DNA from: Ophioceras dolichostomum
Lineage: Eukaryota; Ascomycota; Sordariomycetes; Magnaporthales; Ophioceraceae
Assembly (NCBI GenBank): GCA_003049485.1
Contig: PYST01000015.1
Coordinates: forward strand, 65,248-129,247
Direction of reading: 5' to 3'
DNA length: 64,000 nucleotides
A program made the position numbers and the translations under genes. The notes beneath the pieces were generated by a model. That model was not told the origin of the DNA. It did no database searches and was given only the letters and a program-made list of their open reading frames with translations. Each line of letters begins with the position of its first letter. The first letter of the stretch is position 1. Shown here one piece after another: positions 46,106-57,848 of this stretch.

Positions 46106-49100
46106 TCATTTTTGGGGTGATGATGCCTTCCCTGGCGTGAACGGTGAATGCCCCCAGACCGCGGCGGATGGCACTTGCCCCAACCCCACAGGCTTCCGGG
46201 AAGGAGTAGATGGCCCTGCAGAGGCTGTACCTCCTGCACCCCCTCCAACGCCCCCTCCAACCCCTCCTGCTCCATCGAACACGGGCGGCGTCTCGGTCCG
46301 CTGGACGACCTGGTCATCCTTCCGGAAGGGCTTGAAGTTGTGTTCGCGGCCGACGCGGTATATCTCGTCGAGGATCGTGTCCAGCACGCCGGCCTCGTCG
46401 AATTCCTGATACTTGCGGTACAGCTCGAGCGCAGTGCGCGCGTCTTCGATCGAGTCGTGGGTCTCCAGCTGGATGTCCTCCTTCAACAGGTACCAGGCTA
46501 GGAACGCTAGCGACAGTTTCCGCAGACGCGCCTTGACGAAGAAGAGTTCGATCGTGTCGATGACTTGGGCCTTGGGGACTTGGATGTTGATAACACGGAA
46601 ATCCTGCCGGAGACCGTGGCCGAGGAACCGACAGCCGAGATTCAGCAGCACCCACAGCTTCTTGAACGCCACCTTGACTGGCACTAGATTATGCCTCGAC
46701 TCCCGCGGATCCAAGTCGCTAGGGGTGATACCAGAATAGAGTGTCAGATAGTTGACAATCGGTTCCTTGATCAGGATATAGTCATCGATGAACGCCTCGC
46801 CACGCCTTGGCCCGCTGCTGCCGCGGACGACCGACACTCTTGCCAACGAGTGGATCATGGGCCTGATCGTCTCTCGCTCTCCTTCCGAATTCACCTCAAT
46901 CTCAGGATTCTTGACCGCGACAAACTCGGTATCGATAGCAACGACGGTGTCTGGGCCAGGGTGCTCGGATGGGTCGAGAACAGAGTACGTTTTCCCTGGG
47001 AATGGGAGGCTGTATGGACGCTCGGGATTAGGACTGAGGACACAGAAATGGGAGGAGGGACGGGGGAAAAGGAGGGCAGTCGGAAGGGGGGAGAAGCTCA
47101 TGGTGACTGACCTCTGATCGCGGTACAGGATTGACGTGTCTAGGTTCTGCTTCCACGAGTCGTCGATGCGATTATTGGCCGCCTTCAACTGGTAGAAGAC
47201 AACAGACGGCGTCTTCCAGGTGGTGTTGAAGGTGAGTGCCTCCTCTGACGAGACCGGCTTGACGAGGAAGTCGTTGAACAGGTGCCACTGGCTCTCCTCT
47301 TGTGGTGTTGGGCTGGAATGAGCCACTAATAATCAACCCACAGGAAGAATTGCAGGTATCTGTAAGCGAATGACCCGAGGAGCCGATACCGACGGCGTAC
47401 AAACGATCGAGAGATGGACAACGACAGCGACAACAACGCCATCACGCGTAGGAAAGGAGAGACGACGAAAAAGAAGCGGACACCTCGAATACAGAAACAC
47501 GAGAAAGGAAACTGTTTGCTCACCATTGACCATAGCGATGAGGTGCGGCTTGTGGGGCGCCCCGCGATCGACATCGACGACGACGCCGATCAGCGAATAC
47601 ACGTATATCTCGTGCTTGGCCCGCTGGAGGTGCAGCCTCAGGTCCTCTCCCTCGAAGCAGTAGAGGTGTTCGTCGCCAATGATAATGCCGACCTCTTCGG
47701 GGAGCCAGCCAGGAGTGGCCCAGAGCCGCTTATGATCGGGAGTCGAGACGCACGCGTTGGCGGCTAGCACCTGAGGAATACCCTTGATGGACCGGCGGCT
47801 GGACACGGTTTGATACCTCTGGCAGCTGCCGCACCACCCCTTTGACGTCGTCTCTCTTTCGATGCTCCTCCTAAGGATCTCCGAGAACGAAGCAGCTGGT
47901 GGGGCGCGACCCCTGACGAAATTGTTCTTGGAGGGAGTCAGGCTTGGCTAACCAAGAAGACAGTAGGGAGGGGGGGGGAGCGGTGTTTGACAAAAGCAAG
48001 GGGAAAACAGCCATCAAGCTGGCGGACAGAGCAAAACACTCCTACAAAGGTAAGAAGAAAACAATCCTACGTACCAGTTGAGGATACAACAAATCATTGA
48101 CGAAGGTCGAGCTAGCTCGAGTAGTCTCAATAGTGCAGCTCGCGCACTTTATCGACACCACCGCCTCTGTAGCGATCGCCTACTCTCGAGAAACGCGTAA
48201 CGCGCACTGATCGTCAGATTTCCCCCATAAAACGCGAGTCGAGGAGTCTGCCAGCCGGGAGATCGTCCATCGGAGCAAAAAACTTACCCGTTCCATCACG
48301 TTCATGCCGGCAGGATTTGGGAGAATACGGAGATCCGGGAGAGTGCGCATATAGTCGCGACACATCTGGTCCAGCAGAAACCTCGTCAGGCCCTGGGCCA
48401 TGTTGGTAAGCAGCCCCGACGCGTGGGGGTCGTCTTCCAACAAATGCAGACTCGAAACTGTTGGGGGGATACATGTCGTTTTGTCAATTTCTACAAAGCT
48501 CTAAAAAACCATAGCGGAAGACACCGAGTGATAATGCTGACCTGCTGGGTGGTTGCCAAGCATCTTCAGGAAGTTCGACGCCTGGCAAGTCGCGCCCTCG
48601 GCCTTCTCGAGCATGTCGAAAAGAAAGCCGAGCTCGCAAAGCAGGCATTGCTCGCTGATGCAAGCCGTCGCGGCGTGCTTCAGCGCTAGATTGCGGAGGA
48701 TGGGGGTGAAGTGCAGTACATGCAGCAGGCTGTTCGCGTACGAGTTGGGGATATGGTTCTCCAGGCCCGCATACCGCGTCTTGTTGTAGAACCTATTATT
48801 CCCGTCGAACGGCGGGGGGAGCGTCAGCCGATCCGCGAATAGTGTCTCACGGAATGGGAGAACAGGAAGTTGGGAAGGACGGCGCGTGGCGCAGAATGAA
48901 CGAAATGGGATGGGCGTCAAACTTACCCGAAGTCGAAGTCGTCGACACCAAATTTGCTAAACTTGATCTCGACGCCGCGGTACATATTAGGTACGTCGGC
49001 CTTCAGGCTCTCAATCTCGGTCGCCACCGGGCTCGGGACCACTTCATCGTTGGGGAGCAGATCGCTATGGAGGGACGACGCCAGTGCCTTCGCTGTCTCT

Positions 49101-50951
49101 CTCGCCTTTTCGCTAAGGAACTTCGGAGCCTGAACGCCTTCGGCCACCTTATCGGCCGTCCGGGTGTCCTGGACCTGATTCCTACGCAGACCACGAGCAC
49201 TCTTGCCATACATTCCGAATTCAGTAGTGAGCATGCCGGAAAGGTATCCCGAGTCGAACCTCACCGGCGGCGCCCCGACATCCACAACGAAGTTCTCTGG
49301 CCACTTAGACAGCAACTCCGTGTTGAAGACTGGCAATCCGACGTTGCTAAGAGGTCTGTGCAGAGAATGTCAGCAAAGGATGCATGCGACGTTGACGGCT
49401 GTGAGGGGAGGCACGCACGTCTCGGGACTCCAGTCCATAGCTGGAGGCTGATCCACCCCTTCCGGGAATTCGAGTGGGTTTTGAAATTCGGCGAATCGAA
49501 GCTGCTTAGTCGGCGACCCCCACAGATGCAGACATCCCTCGGCGTCGGCGATCACAATAGCCTCGCCGGTCGGGGGGATGTCGATCATGGCCAGATAGGC
49601 AGCCGTGTTGACTTGCCGGACGTTGGTCGTGTTGGGGTTCATAATGTCCACCACATGCATCTGGCCGGTCTGGGAGACGACAATGCCGGTGGTGACCATC
49701 TTGGGGTGCATCCGGATGAAGGCGGCGAGGGGCGGGAACGGAATGGGCGCCATGGACTGCATGTTCTTCAAGTCGAAGACATTGACATAGGGGTCCAGCA
49801 TGTACGCAGACTGCTTCAGGGACGCGCCGCAGGTGACGATGAAGTCCTGCTGGACGTCCATATCGTTGATATACGCGGACTGGGTGTTCCACGTCCTGAT
49901 GGGCTTGAAGCTGACCGAGTCTAAGATGTCGACGCTGCCATGCTTAGTGGCGGCGCAGATGTGGCGACTTTTCCTCATGATGGAGTAGTGCTCCTGGGTG
50001 GGCAACTGAAGCCATGTCGACGGATAGAGGTCAGTTCAAACGCTCGCCGGTAGTATCGGGCAGCCAAGTGGCATCTCGTCCCTACCTCCTTCGTTATCTC
50101 CCCCTTGTTCAAGTCTATCACAAACATGACATCTTGGAAGCCAGCAACCAATATTTCCGACATACCCCTGGACGTGAAGCTCATGCATCTCAGGTCCTTC
50201 ATTTCCGCATGGCTGCAGCCCGAAGTGTCAGTGCCAGAAACTCCTCCCCGTTGTATGAGCAGCCAAGTGGTCCAAGTGGTGTAGGGCCGTCATCGTCGGT
50301 ACCTAATGTTCCATAAAGGTGGTCCTCTCCGCAAGGCCATGTGGACGCTGTGAGCGCCTAGGCAGACGACGCCCCTTTCGGTGAAGAGAAATTGGCGGAC
50401 CGGGCCATAGTTCGGGGGGCTCGCTCTAAAGGCGGTATATCTTTGTATTTCGCTGCCGTTGAGGAAATATGACGCAACTCGGCCCTGAGATTCGCGAATG
50501 TCCGGTCAGAAAATACGACTAGGTCGGAATCGTAGAAGAGGTGAACCAGAGCGATCGACCGGCGGGTGAAGGAAGCGATAGGTGTTGGAGGGAGGAATAG
50601 TACACACTTGATCCTGGCCGACCCATATCAGCTCGGCGGCAGTATCGAACGCGACGGTCGAGGGGACAACGAGGTGGAGATACGGATTCTGCAGTTGGAG
50701 GTTGAGGCGAGCGACCTGATTACGGCAAGAAGAAGTTAGATTTCAGTTGACGGCGTGCTGGTTTCGACAGTGGAGGTGGTTGAAGTCGACGCGATGTGTC
50801 ATTATCATTTTTGCTCCCCAACAAGCGTTGGGTCGGGAAGCTTGAGCCAGCGGGGCAACAACAACAAACTGAAATTTCAGGAGAAATGCACCACCGTTGA
50901 CGCATTCTGGAGAGACGAACGTCGACTTACCTCGCCCCAATCCGCATCCAT
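46106..50951 (-). CDS. PAN2: PAN2, catalytic subunit of the PAN2-PAN3 poly(A) nuclease
   Basis: Twelve exons (complement): 50931-50951, 50608-50715, 50303-50484, 50086-50212, 49419-50005, 48927-49355, 48542-48792, 48288-48457, 48075-48164, 47524-47947, 47112-47325, 46106-47033. They join to 1176 aa. The N-terminal WD40-like propeller covers about 1-340 (opening MDADWGE). A pseudo-ubiquitin-hydrolase domain runs from about 485; its NSYANSLLHVLHF lacks the catalytic Cys, as in PAN2 generally. Cys pairs (IKCASC, WCGSC) in it are likely zinc ligands. The C-terminal DEDDh exonuclease has DTEF (Asp902, Glu904), GHGLRQDF and HDSIED (His1060, Asp1065). The enzyme shortens poly(A) tails in the cytoplasm, recruited by PAN3 and Pab1. 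Exon 1 is only 7 codons. Intron 11 (47034-47111, 78 nt) has no stop and is a multiple of three. A Gly/Ala/Pro-rich tail follows the nuclease. Confidence 0.95.
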
Positions 50952-51618
50952 TCTGAAGCCCCGGAGGCGCCGTTACATCTTCGGGTGTCTCCGATGATAT
51001 TCGATTGCTGGTCGTGATGTTGACAGAGGGAGGTTCAAAAATGCGGCTCACGTTGGCGACGAAGCCTTGCACATCCATGCTTGGCGTTACCAGCCTTGCT
51101 GGCCGCCATGACAAAATCAGTGGGCTATTCCATTTCGGGATAAGAGCGATGAAACGCTGTCCTCTCCCGACATCGCATACCATTCACCGTGCAAAAATTC
51201 ATTTTCTGTGGCCAATTATGTGCCGCGCTGCTTGTCTTCAGCGATGAAGTAGTTGCAAGATAGCTGTTTCGGCGCACTGTGCGAGCTCTGCGAGCTGGGA
51301 GCACATTGATGCTTTAGCTTTATAGAAAGGAGATATCTTAAATGGCTTTCCTCTATATCTTCTCACTGTCCCACAGTCAGACCAGTTGAACACGTCTGAA
51401 AGGCTTAAAAAGCCGGATCCGCTTCCAGGCAGCGCCCCGTGCCGTATACTCCCTTCGCTGATGATCACACCTACCTACCTTAGGTAAGGTAGGGTAGGTA
51501 CCTACGTATGCAAACCCTCCCGGCTCCGTCATAGGTCGGTTGGCACCATGTAGTCTACGTTCCGGTCTTTGTTAGCCTCCGGTTCGTCGATGACGAGACA
51601 GGAGCCAGCCTCGTCTGA
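50952..51618. other. Intergenic, PAN2 promoter
   Basis: No gene supported, though the missing 5' exon of the ORF at 51619 may lie here. Contains the CTACCTACCTTAGGTAAGGTAGGGTAGGTACCTAC cluster, at about 51471-51504. Confidence 0.45.
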
Positions 51619-52248
51619 TTGAGTGACAAGCATCCCTCCATCTGCGTCATTGTCGTTCCAAAGTTAGGTGTCTTTGGGGTTAGCAGAAACATAGCACACA
51701 TTATTAGGGACTTCCTTAACCCTTTTGCACTGTCCAAGAAGCGACCAAGACCTCAGCGACGTCAATTTCTGCCATTGCTGACGCACGACTGTGATGTAGG
51801 CCGAGTGTTATCCACCGCTACACCGCAGGATGGATCCGCCGAATCTTGGGCAAAAGGTGAATGGGAAAAAGAACGGTGGGACTACATTGTTCTGGTCCTG
51901 GAAATAACAGACACGGGGCGTCCGGGGTATTTTTACATCGTCCGAGGGGGGGATCATGTCGAGACGTTTGGTGAGCCCGAAGGCTGCTGGCCGGTCCCGA
52001 ACGACGAGGGAATCGTGTCTGCCGACGGCAAGACGTTCACCGTTGTCCAGGTGGAAGGGGAATTAGAGGAGCGCTTCCACCTCATCCACGAGGAATGGAA
52101 TCATCTAGAGCGGCGACAGCTGGAACTGAAGCCGGTGTCGGCCGATCCGTTGGGATTCGTGGAGACAGGATCACGGTACTTCGCAGGCTACAAAAGCTCG
52201 ATTGTCGGCCTCTTCCCAAAAGTTGAGGTAGACTCTGCGTCTTCTTAA
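51619..52248 (+). CDS. Orphan coding exon without an ATG, function unknown
   Basis: An open frame of 209 codons with no methionine anywhere, preceded in frame by a stop at 51616. If real it must be the last exon of a spliced gene. A plausible acceptor is CACCGCAG ending near 51829, after which the sequence becomes protein-like: DGSAESWAKGEWEKERWDYI, then GRPGYFYIVRGGDHVETF, DGKTFTVVQVEGE and a charged helix ERFHLIHEEWNHLERRQLEL, ending GLFPKVEVDSASS. The alternation of aromatic and charged residues looks like a small folded beta-rich domain. I do not recognise the family. It may also be a truncated gene remnant. Confidence 0.45.
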   Translation: MSDKHPSICVIVVPKLGVFGVSRNIAHIIRDFLNPFALSKKRPRPQRRQFLPLLTHDCDVGRVLSTATPQDGSAESWAKGEWEKERWDYIVLVLEITDTGRPGYFYIVRGGDHVETFGEPEGCWPVPNDEGIVSADGKTFTVVQVEGELEERFHLIHEEWNHLERRQLELKPVSADPLGFVETGSRYFAGYKSSIVGLFPKVEVDSASS

Positions 52249-53047
52249 GGTTGCGTGGAACAGCTTTGGCTAAGGCATTCCTACTGGGCTCATGTATTCT
52301 TACTGGTTGCTTTACTTCTTTTCTCTGTTGCTTCTGTCAGAGATACCCAATTTTGGCTTTATTGTCACCTACAAGACCTTCCGACACCTATGAGCCCCTA
52401 GCGTGAAAGTGTTGAAACCATTATACTGCTCGTGAGGGTAATATCCCCCACCGCCGATCTCTCATGATACTGCTCCTCACCGCCAACCCCCTTCCAGTGG
52501 GTGACGTTGGCCCTGCCGGAGGTTTTATGACCATCCGTCGGGGCCAACGACATGCCGAGCCAAAAGCCCTGCCTACGTAGATGGAGATGCGCCTTCGTCA
52601 GTAGGCTACATCACAAAAGAATTCGCACTTTCTTTTTGGGACTCGCAGTTCAACTTGCACCAGCGAGTGAGACTTGATCCCCTCACCGTAGGTGACGACT
52701 CAGGAACAACAGACGCTCAGGGTTGATCACCTTCCGTATCACATTCAGGGACGTTAGTGTTATTTCTCTCCAAGGTGGAGCCAGTTGCCTGGGTTCCGGA
52801 CACGACTATCAGACTAAGAGACGAGAACAGCATACGTTCCGCGGGCCTCGACATCTGTTGTCGGTACGGTAGTCGTAAAATCCATCTTGACGCAAAAGAA
52901 CGCCCCCCCCAGAAGAATAATAGCGCATTCTCGCACCCGAACGACTCATTTATACAGGGGAGGCAGAAAGGAGGACCGAAAGGTAGAGAAAACAATAAAC
53001 CAAAAGGAATATCACCCAAGACAACACCCCCTCCCCCCTCCTCGACA
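52249..53047. other. Convergent intergenic region
   Basis: No gene supported. Includes A-rich and C-rich sequence at 52910-53040 forming the 3' flank of the mitochondrial carrier gene. Confidence 0.5.
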
Positions 53048-54267
53048 CTACTTGGTTAGCCAGCCCAGGTAGTCAGCGACAATCAAGGTGACCATCCTAT
53101 GGAAACTCGTCAGCTGATGATCCCGCAGTAGTGAGGCGTTTTTGCCAGATAGCCGATGAGGAGGATTGGGACTCACGCATGCGGGGCGATGCGGACATAG
53201 TACGTCCAGAACCCGCGGTAGAACCTGAGGGCGCCTTCTTGCCTGGCCACTTTCCCGAAGCAGTCGATCATGCTCTTGTACGGAAGCTCGCCGTTGGGGC
53301 CCCTCGACTGCTTCTGCAGCCTCGTCTTGACGAAGTCGAACGGCAGCGAGAAGAACGAGGCGAAGAAGCCCGCGACGGCGCTGGCCGCCAGCGTCTGCGT
53401 CCGGGTCGTCCACTCGGTCCGCGTCTTGAGCTGGGCCTTCGCCTCGCTGAAGAAGGCGAGCTGGCCGAAGTTGAGCGCCATGGCCCGCACGACGGTCGGC
53501 GTGGCGCCCGCCCAGAGCGCCGCGACGCCCTCGCCGCGCGCGATCGACGAGAGCGCGTCCACCACGGACTTGTAGTTCTTGCGCTGGGCGGCGGGCTTGA
53601 GGCCGTCGCTCTGCATCCGGATGAGCGCCAGATCCGCCGGGTTGCCGATCATCGCGGCGAGACCGCCAGCCGAGAGACCCGCTACAGCCCTCTCCTTGAA
53701 GCCGACGGCCTGTCCGTTCGCCTTGGCTCGAGCCGACAGCCTGCCCATAAAGGTGTCGAAAAAGCCCAGGCGCGCCGTTGTGTACACAGCCTGCCGGAGG
53801 AGACCAGCCGAGAGCCCGGTGTAGAGATCGAGGACCCTGCCGCTAGCCAGGATCTCGCGGGTGACGCTCAGCGGGGTTGGCTTGATACCACCCGCGGTGC
53901 CCTCGCCGGCGAGCTGCAGTCGGACCTTGATCATGTCACTGCCACGATATGGACGGACTTCCACGTCAGCAGCTCGTCCAACGAATGGACTGGGGGCTGG
54001 ACTGGCCTCATGGCCCGAAAGCCCCTCCCCCTTTCCACCCTCGATTCTCCCATTTCGAGCGACTTACACAGGCTGAATCACCGTGGTGGCCACCATTCCG
54101 CTGAGCCCTCCGTTTATAAACGGTAGCGCGGCGCGCATGAAGGGCGTATGGAGGAAATCATTGGCTACCGCGGCGGTCTCGCCTTGGACCCCCTTAGCTG
54201 TGCCCATGACGTCAGATGTCCTGGACCGAGCTGCCTCAGCCGCCTGCTTGACGGTGTTTGATGACAT
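53048..54267 (-). CDS. Mitochondrial 2-oxoglutarate/malate carrier (SLC25A11-like)
   Basis: Three exons (complement of 54068-54267, 53177-53938, 53048-53096) give 336 aa. The three carrier-family signatures are PVDMIKVRLQ (spanning the first splice), NPADLALIRMQ and LPFDFVKTRLQ. The second one has Leu in place of the usual basic residue and continues ALIRMQSDG, as in oxoglutarate carriers. Six membrane helices are expected in the inner mitochondrial membrane. Function: exchange of 2-oxoglutarate for malate or other dicarboxylates in the malate-aspartate shuttle. The N-terminus is longer than in the animal protein and Ala/Thr-rich. The last exon encodes only the final 16 residues (..AMVTLIVADYLGWLTK), matching the end of helix 6. 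Confidence 0.93.
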
Positions 54268-54584
54268 TGTCGGCCAAATCAGCCAATTACCGATCTTCGA
54301 GAGAAGTTGTTGTTTCTGTTGTTGCTGACCACTGACAAGTCACCCCCCGATAGCTTCAGGGGCAAACAAAAGCTCCAAAAAACGAGACGCGACAACCCTG
54401 AAAAGTTGTAAAAGTCAGCCTGAACCCGGAGTTTCGAGAAAAGAAGTAGTCCGGGTGGCTTCCAGAGCTGGCTATCGGTCCGGGTCTCCATAAACGGCCA
54501 GAAGATAAGGAATGCGGCCACGACTGGCGTGTATTCCCTGTGGAGTGTTCTAGTAACATCCCAAAGAGCGTTTGAAGCCTCCCA

Positions 54585-54598
54585 CCCTAAACCCTAAA
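54585..54598. other. Telobox-like CCCTAAACCCTAAA
   Basis: Two tandem CCCTAAA units about 320 bp upstream of the mitochondrial carrier start codon. Such short teloboxes occur in promoters in some eukaryotes; function here is unknown. Confidence 0.5.
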
Positions 54599-55758
54599 TC
54601 TGATCGCGCCCAGCCCGGCCCAGACCCAAAGGGGGCAGCTAGGTCGTTGGCCGGTTTAGTAACCGGCGGTGTGCCGACTCGGGCCGGACGGTGCCCTGAG
54701 GTGGGACCGAACCAGAACACCGACCCATGCGCTGAGGCTCACCGGCCCACGAGGGACCCTGAACACAGAGTGAGTGGGTAGCGATAAGAAACAGCTGCCA
54801 CTCGTGAACTCAGACCAGGTAAAGCGGTAGAGCGACTCCAAGGCTTGGGGAGTGAGGCTCCGCCGTGGCCACATGGAGACCCAAGGCTGGGCTCGGCGAT
54901 GATGGTGCTCTCAGACGGACGGACGAGCTTTATGTCGGTGGCCGTGGGCAGAGGTCCCAGGCAGGTGAAGATTGTTGATTTCCGTTGGCGTCGGTAATCC
55001 AAATCCGTCGAGCCAACACCGGCGACAGGGTGTTGTGTTCGGGTCCCAGTTGGTGGATACCAAGCCAATCGGGCGGGCAGAAGGAGATGGGGCGATGACG
55101 GAGCGCAGAGGGTTGGACTTACACTACGACCTAGTATACCCAACCGTAGCCTCGGCAGAGCCAGCAAGCGAATTCGGAGCCCAAGGTCCAATTACAGGCT
55201 GACCAAAGACAAATAAACAGAAGAAGAAGAAAGAAGAAGGAATGGAAAAACAAAAATTAGGAAGAAAAGTCGACGGCCCCGGATTCTTTTCTTTGCCTCG
55301 GGAAGCGTGGTTTTGGAGGACGAGCTTGGGAGCTTGGTCGCGTGACGGCGCGGGGTTCTTCGGGCTCAAGGAGATGGGTGATGGCGTCGGTCCGTCCGTC
55401 CTGGCAAACAGACAGGGGATTGTTTTGACGGTCGGCCACGCCCCGAGCTAAGATTACCGGCAAAGAGGAAGGGAAGGGAAAAAACACGAGATGTCTTTCC
55501 TAAGGTTTAATGTCCCTAGTAAGATGAATAAATCAATGATGATCTGACTATTGGAACATTAACTCATGATCTCTGGCCTGCGTCGGGCCAAAAGAGTGCG
55601 AGAATTCTGGCCGTGGAACTCGGAACAAAGGGAGACTGGAAGGGGGAGGGAGCCTGAAGGTACGATGTTCCTTTCAAGAGAGAGCTACCTACCGGGAAGC
55701 TGCGCTCGCAACCTGATGTCTCCTGAGATGAGCTCGCTGTACACGCCAACAATGGGCA

Positions 55759-55790
55759 GGCAGGTTCCAGGCAGGTTCCAGGCAGGTTCG
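55759..55790. repeat. Tandem GGCAGGTTCCA x3
   Basis: Three copies of an 11-bp unit (the last ends GGTTCG). Located in non-coding DNA. Confidence 0.85.
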
Positions 55791-57848
55791 GACTCCGGGA
55801 CGGCGGGCATTCAGCTGTATTATGTAGTCCAGGTTGTAAGTGCCCGGCTGTTGTAAGTAAGTCTATTGGTGGTGGTTGCCCGACTCTGCCGGGACGATAA
55901 CGCCCCAGCTACCCGAGTTCAACGGCGCAACAGGCGCTATGCGCTGGAATTGAAACGGCAAGTTGCCTACAATGGTAGCAGCGACACGGACCAGACACCA
56001 TCTATCCTGTGCTAACCTGAACGGATCAATGTCGCAGGCAAGAGAGGGGAGGGGGGAGGGGGGAATGCACAGATGCCATTTTCGTCGGCCAGAAACCGCC
56101 TGTGACGGGATTCTTCGGCACGTCATCAACCAGCCAGCAATCGGGTCAGCTGGGTTTGCCTAGGCCTGCCCAGGAACCACTCAGCATTGATCTGATTACC
56201 CCCCTCGCCCTCCAGTGCCCGCCCAGGAATACTCGATTGCGGGACTGGCGAGAGCTGTTGCGGGGACTCGGTTCGAACCTGGCTGCGTCTGAGCCTTCCA
56301 TGCAGGATGGATCCCGTGAAATACCGGCACCACTCCCTCTCTGCTGGTAGCTCAGGAATACAGACATGAAAGAGGGGATTTGCATTGTTGTCATTCGCTG
56401 AACACGAGCTGCTCGGCAGCAAACTCCACGATCACGAGCATGGGTAGTTCGTCGGCCCTTCGGTGCTAGCTTTGGCTCTAAAGTGCTAGCACCGAGCTAC
56501 TGGAAGCAGCCGGTCCAATGTCTGTGGCATCCCGTCATCTCAACGGTGTCGGTCAGCCTGGCGCCTGCCTGTGTCTGTGTCAACCTATCGCTACCCGTCC
56601 TCCACGACCTGATTCACCCGAGCACGAGATGGATGATATCGAGGACGGCAAGCAGTCTGCGCCAGTCGCTCTCACAGGTGCGCTTCGTACAGTGTAGTAC
56701 CTGTATGCGGGCGCAGGGCCCCTCCTTCCATCAGGTTTATCCGCTGGGGCTTTCCACCAACCAAACTGACAGGGGTTGCGGCACCACTAGCACTCTCGAG
56801 ACACGAAACACATCACCAAGATAGACCTACGTCACATCTGATTCCTGGATCGCCCTGTTTCTGGCCTTCGGTGCCTGAAATCTTGGAGTGACGGACCTCC
56901 TTCTCAACCAGCCCTGCCAGGCAGCTCGTTCATCAGCCTCTGCCCCCCTCGATCCCGCTTTCATCATCTGCCAGATCTTTCGCCTTGCTCATACTAACGG
57001 AAGACAGCGATCGAGAGGCCAGGTCATGGCGGATGGGTCGGGTGGGTTGCCATGCATCAACTCGACTGCATCACGAATGCGGGGTAAGAGCACGGTCTGG
57101 GACAGGGATTGAGGGGTTTATCGATATGCCTAGCAGCTCCCCGCGTCAGAAAGAACAGGGGGCAAGGGTGCTACGATATTAGCGCCGCGTTCATTCAAAC
57201 ACAACCACGGCATCAGAGAAGACACAGCGCGCCCGAACCCCCGAGCGCGAAGAGGCCACAAGGGGCATGAACAGCCGGCCGACACTCTCCTGCTCGCGGA
57301 CGAAATTCGGTGTCGGATATTTAAATTCAGAAAAGCATTCACGGCCTCGGCTACCGACAGGCTTGAGTGTTAATACAGTGCTCAACAGGGCCCAAAGCTT
57401 CTCGTCACCGCTCTCTACTCCGTACCATGACGGTGGGCAAGGGCGGAAAGGGCAAATTGCCCCTATCCCGAGAGCTGCGTTGCGACGGAAAGCTGTTTTT
57501 AACATCGAATGGTCCCGGGGAGATGGGGGCTAGGGTAGCAGCCCATGCCCTGACAGCCAATGTCTACCTACCTAGTCGACTACCTAGAGAGCCGGTCACC
57601 CACACGGTCGAACACCACAGACACCAACAGCAATGTGACATCGGCAAAGCCGTTATATTAATGGCGCAGTGCTACCTCTATAACCTAACTTCGTCATCCC
57701 TCTACCTCACACACAAGTGGCCCAAGAGCAACAGGCCCAGGTGAACGACTCTGCCCAGGCTCACATCCGCCCAAACCAGGTCTGAGATTCATTCCTCGTT
57801 GAAGCGAAGAACCCGCAACCAACGGGAGGAAAGACCGATGCAATGCCA

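Larger units (their letters stand above)
54268..57848. other. 3.6-kb gap without a supported gene
   Basis: The longest empty stretch in the window. It holds a telobox-like CCCTAAACCCTAAA at 54585-54598, an 11-bp tandem repeat at 55759-55790, and many overlapping short frames on both strands with no domain. A GGTTCGAACC at about 56270 is not part of a foldable tRNA. It could contain non-coding RNA or an intron-rich gene I cannot see. Confidence 0.4.

Noticed and set aside
49241..49270. CCCGAGTCGAACCTC resembling a tRNA T-loop
   Set aside because: It lies within a PAN2 exon and lacks the rest of a tRNA.
56225..56300. tRNA suggested by GGTTCGAACC
   Set aside because: Flanking bases do not form T-arm, anticodon and acceptor stems on either strand.
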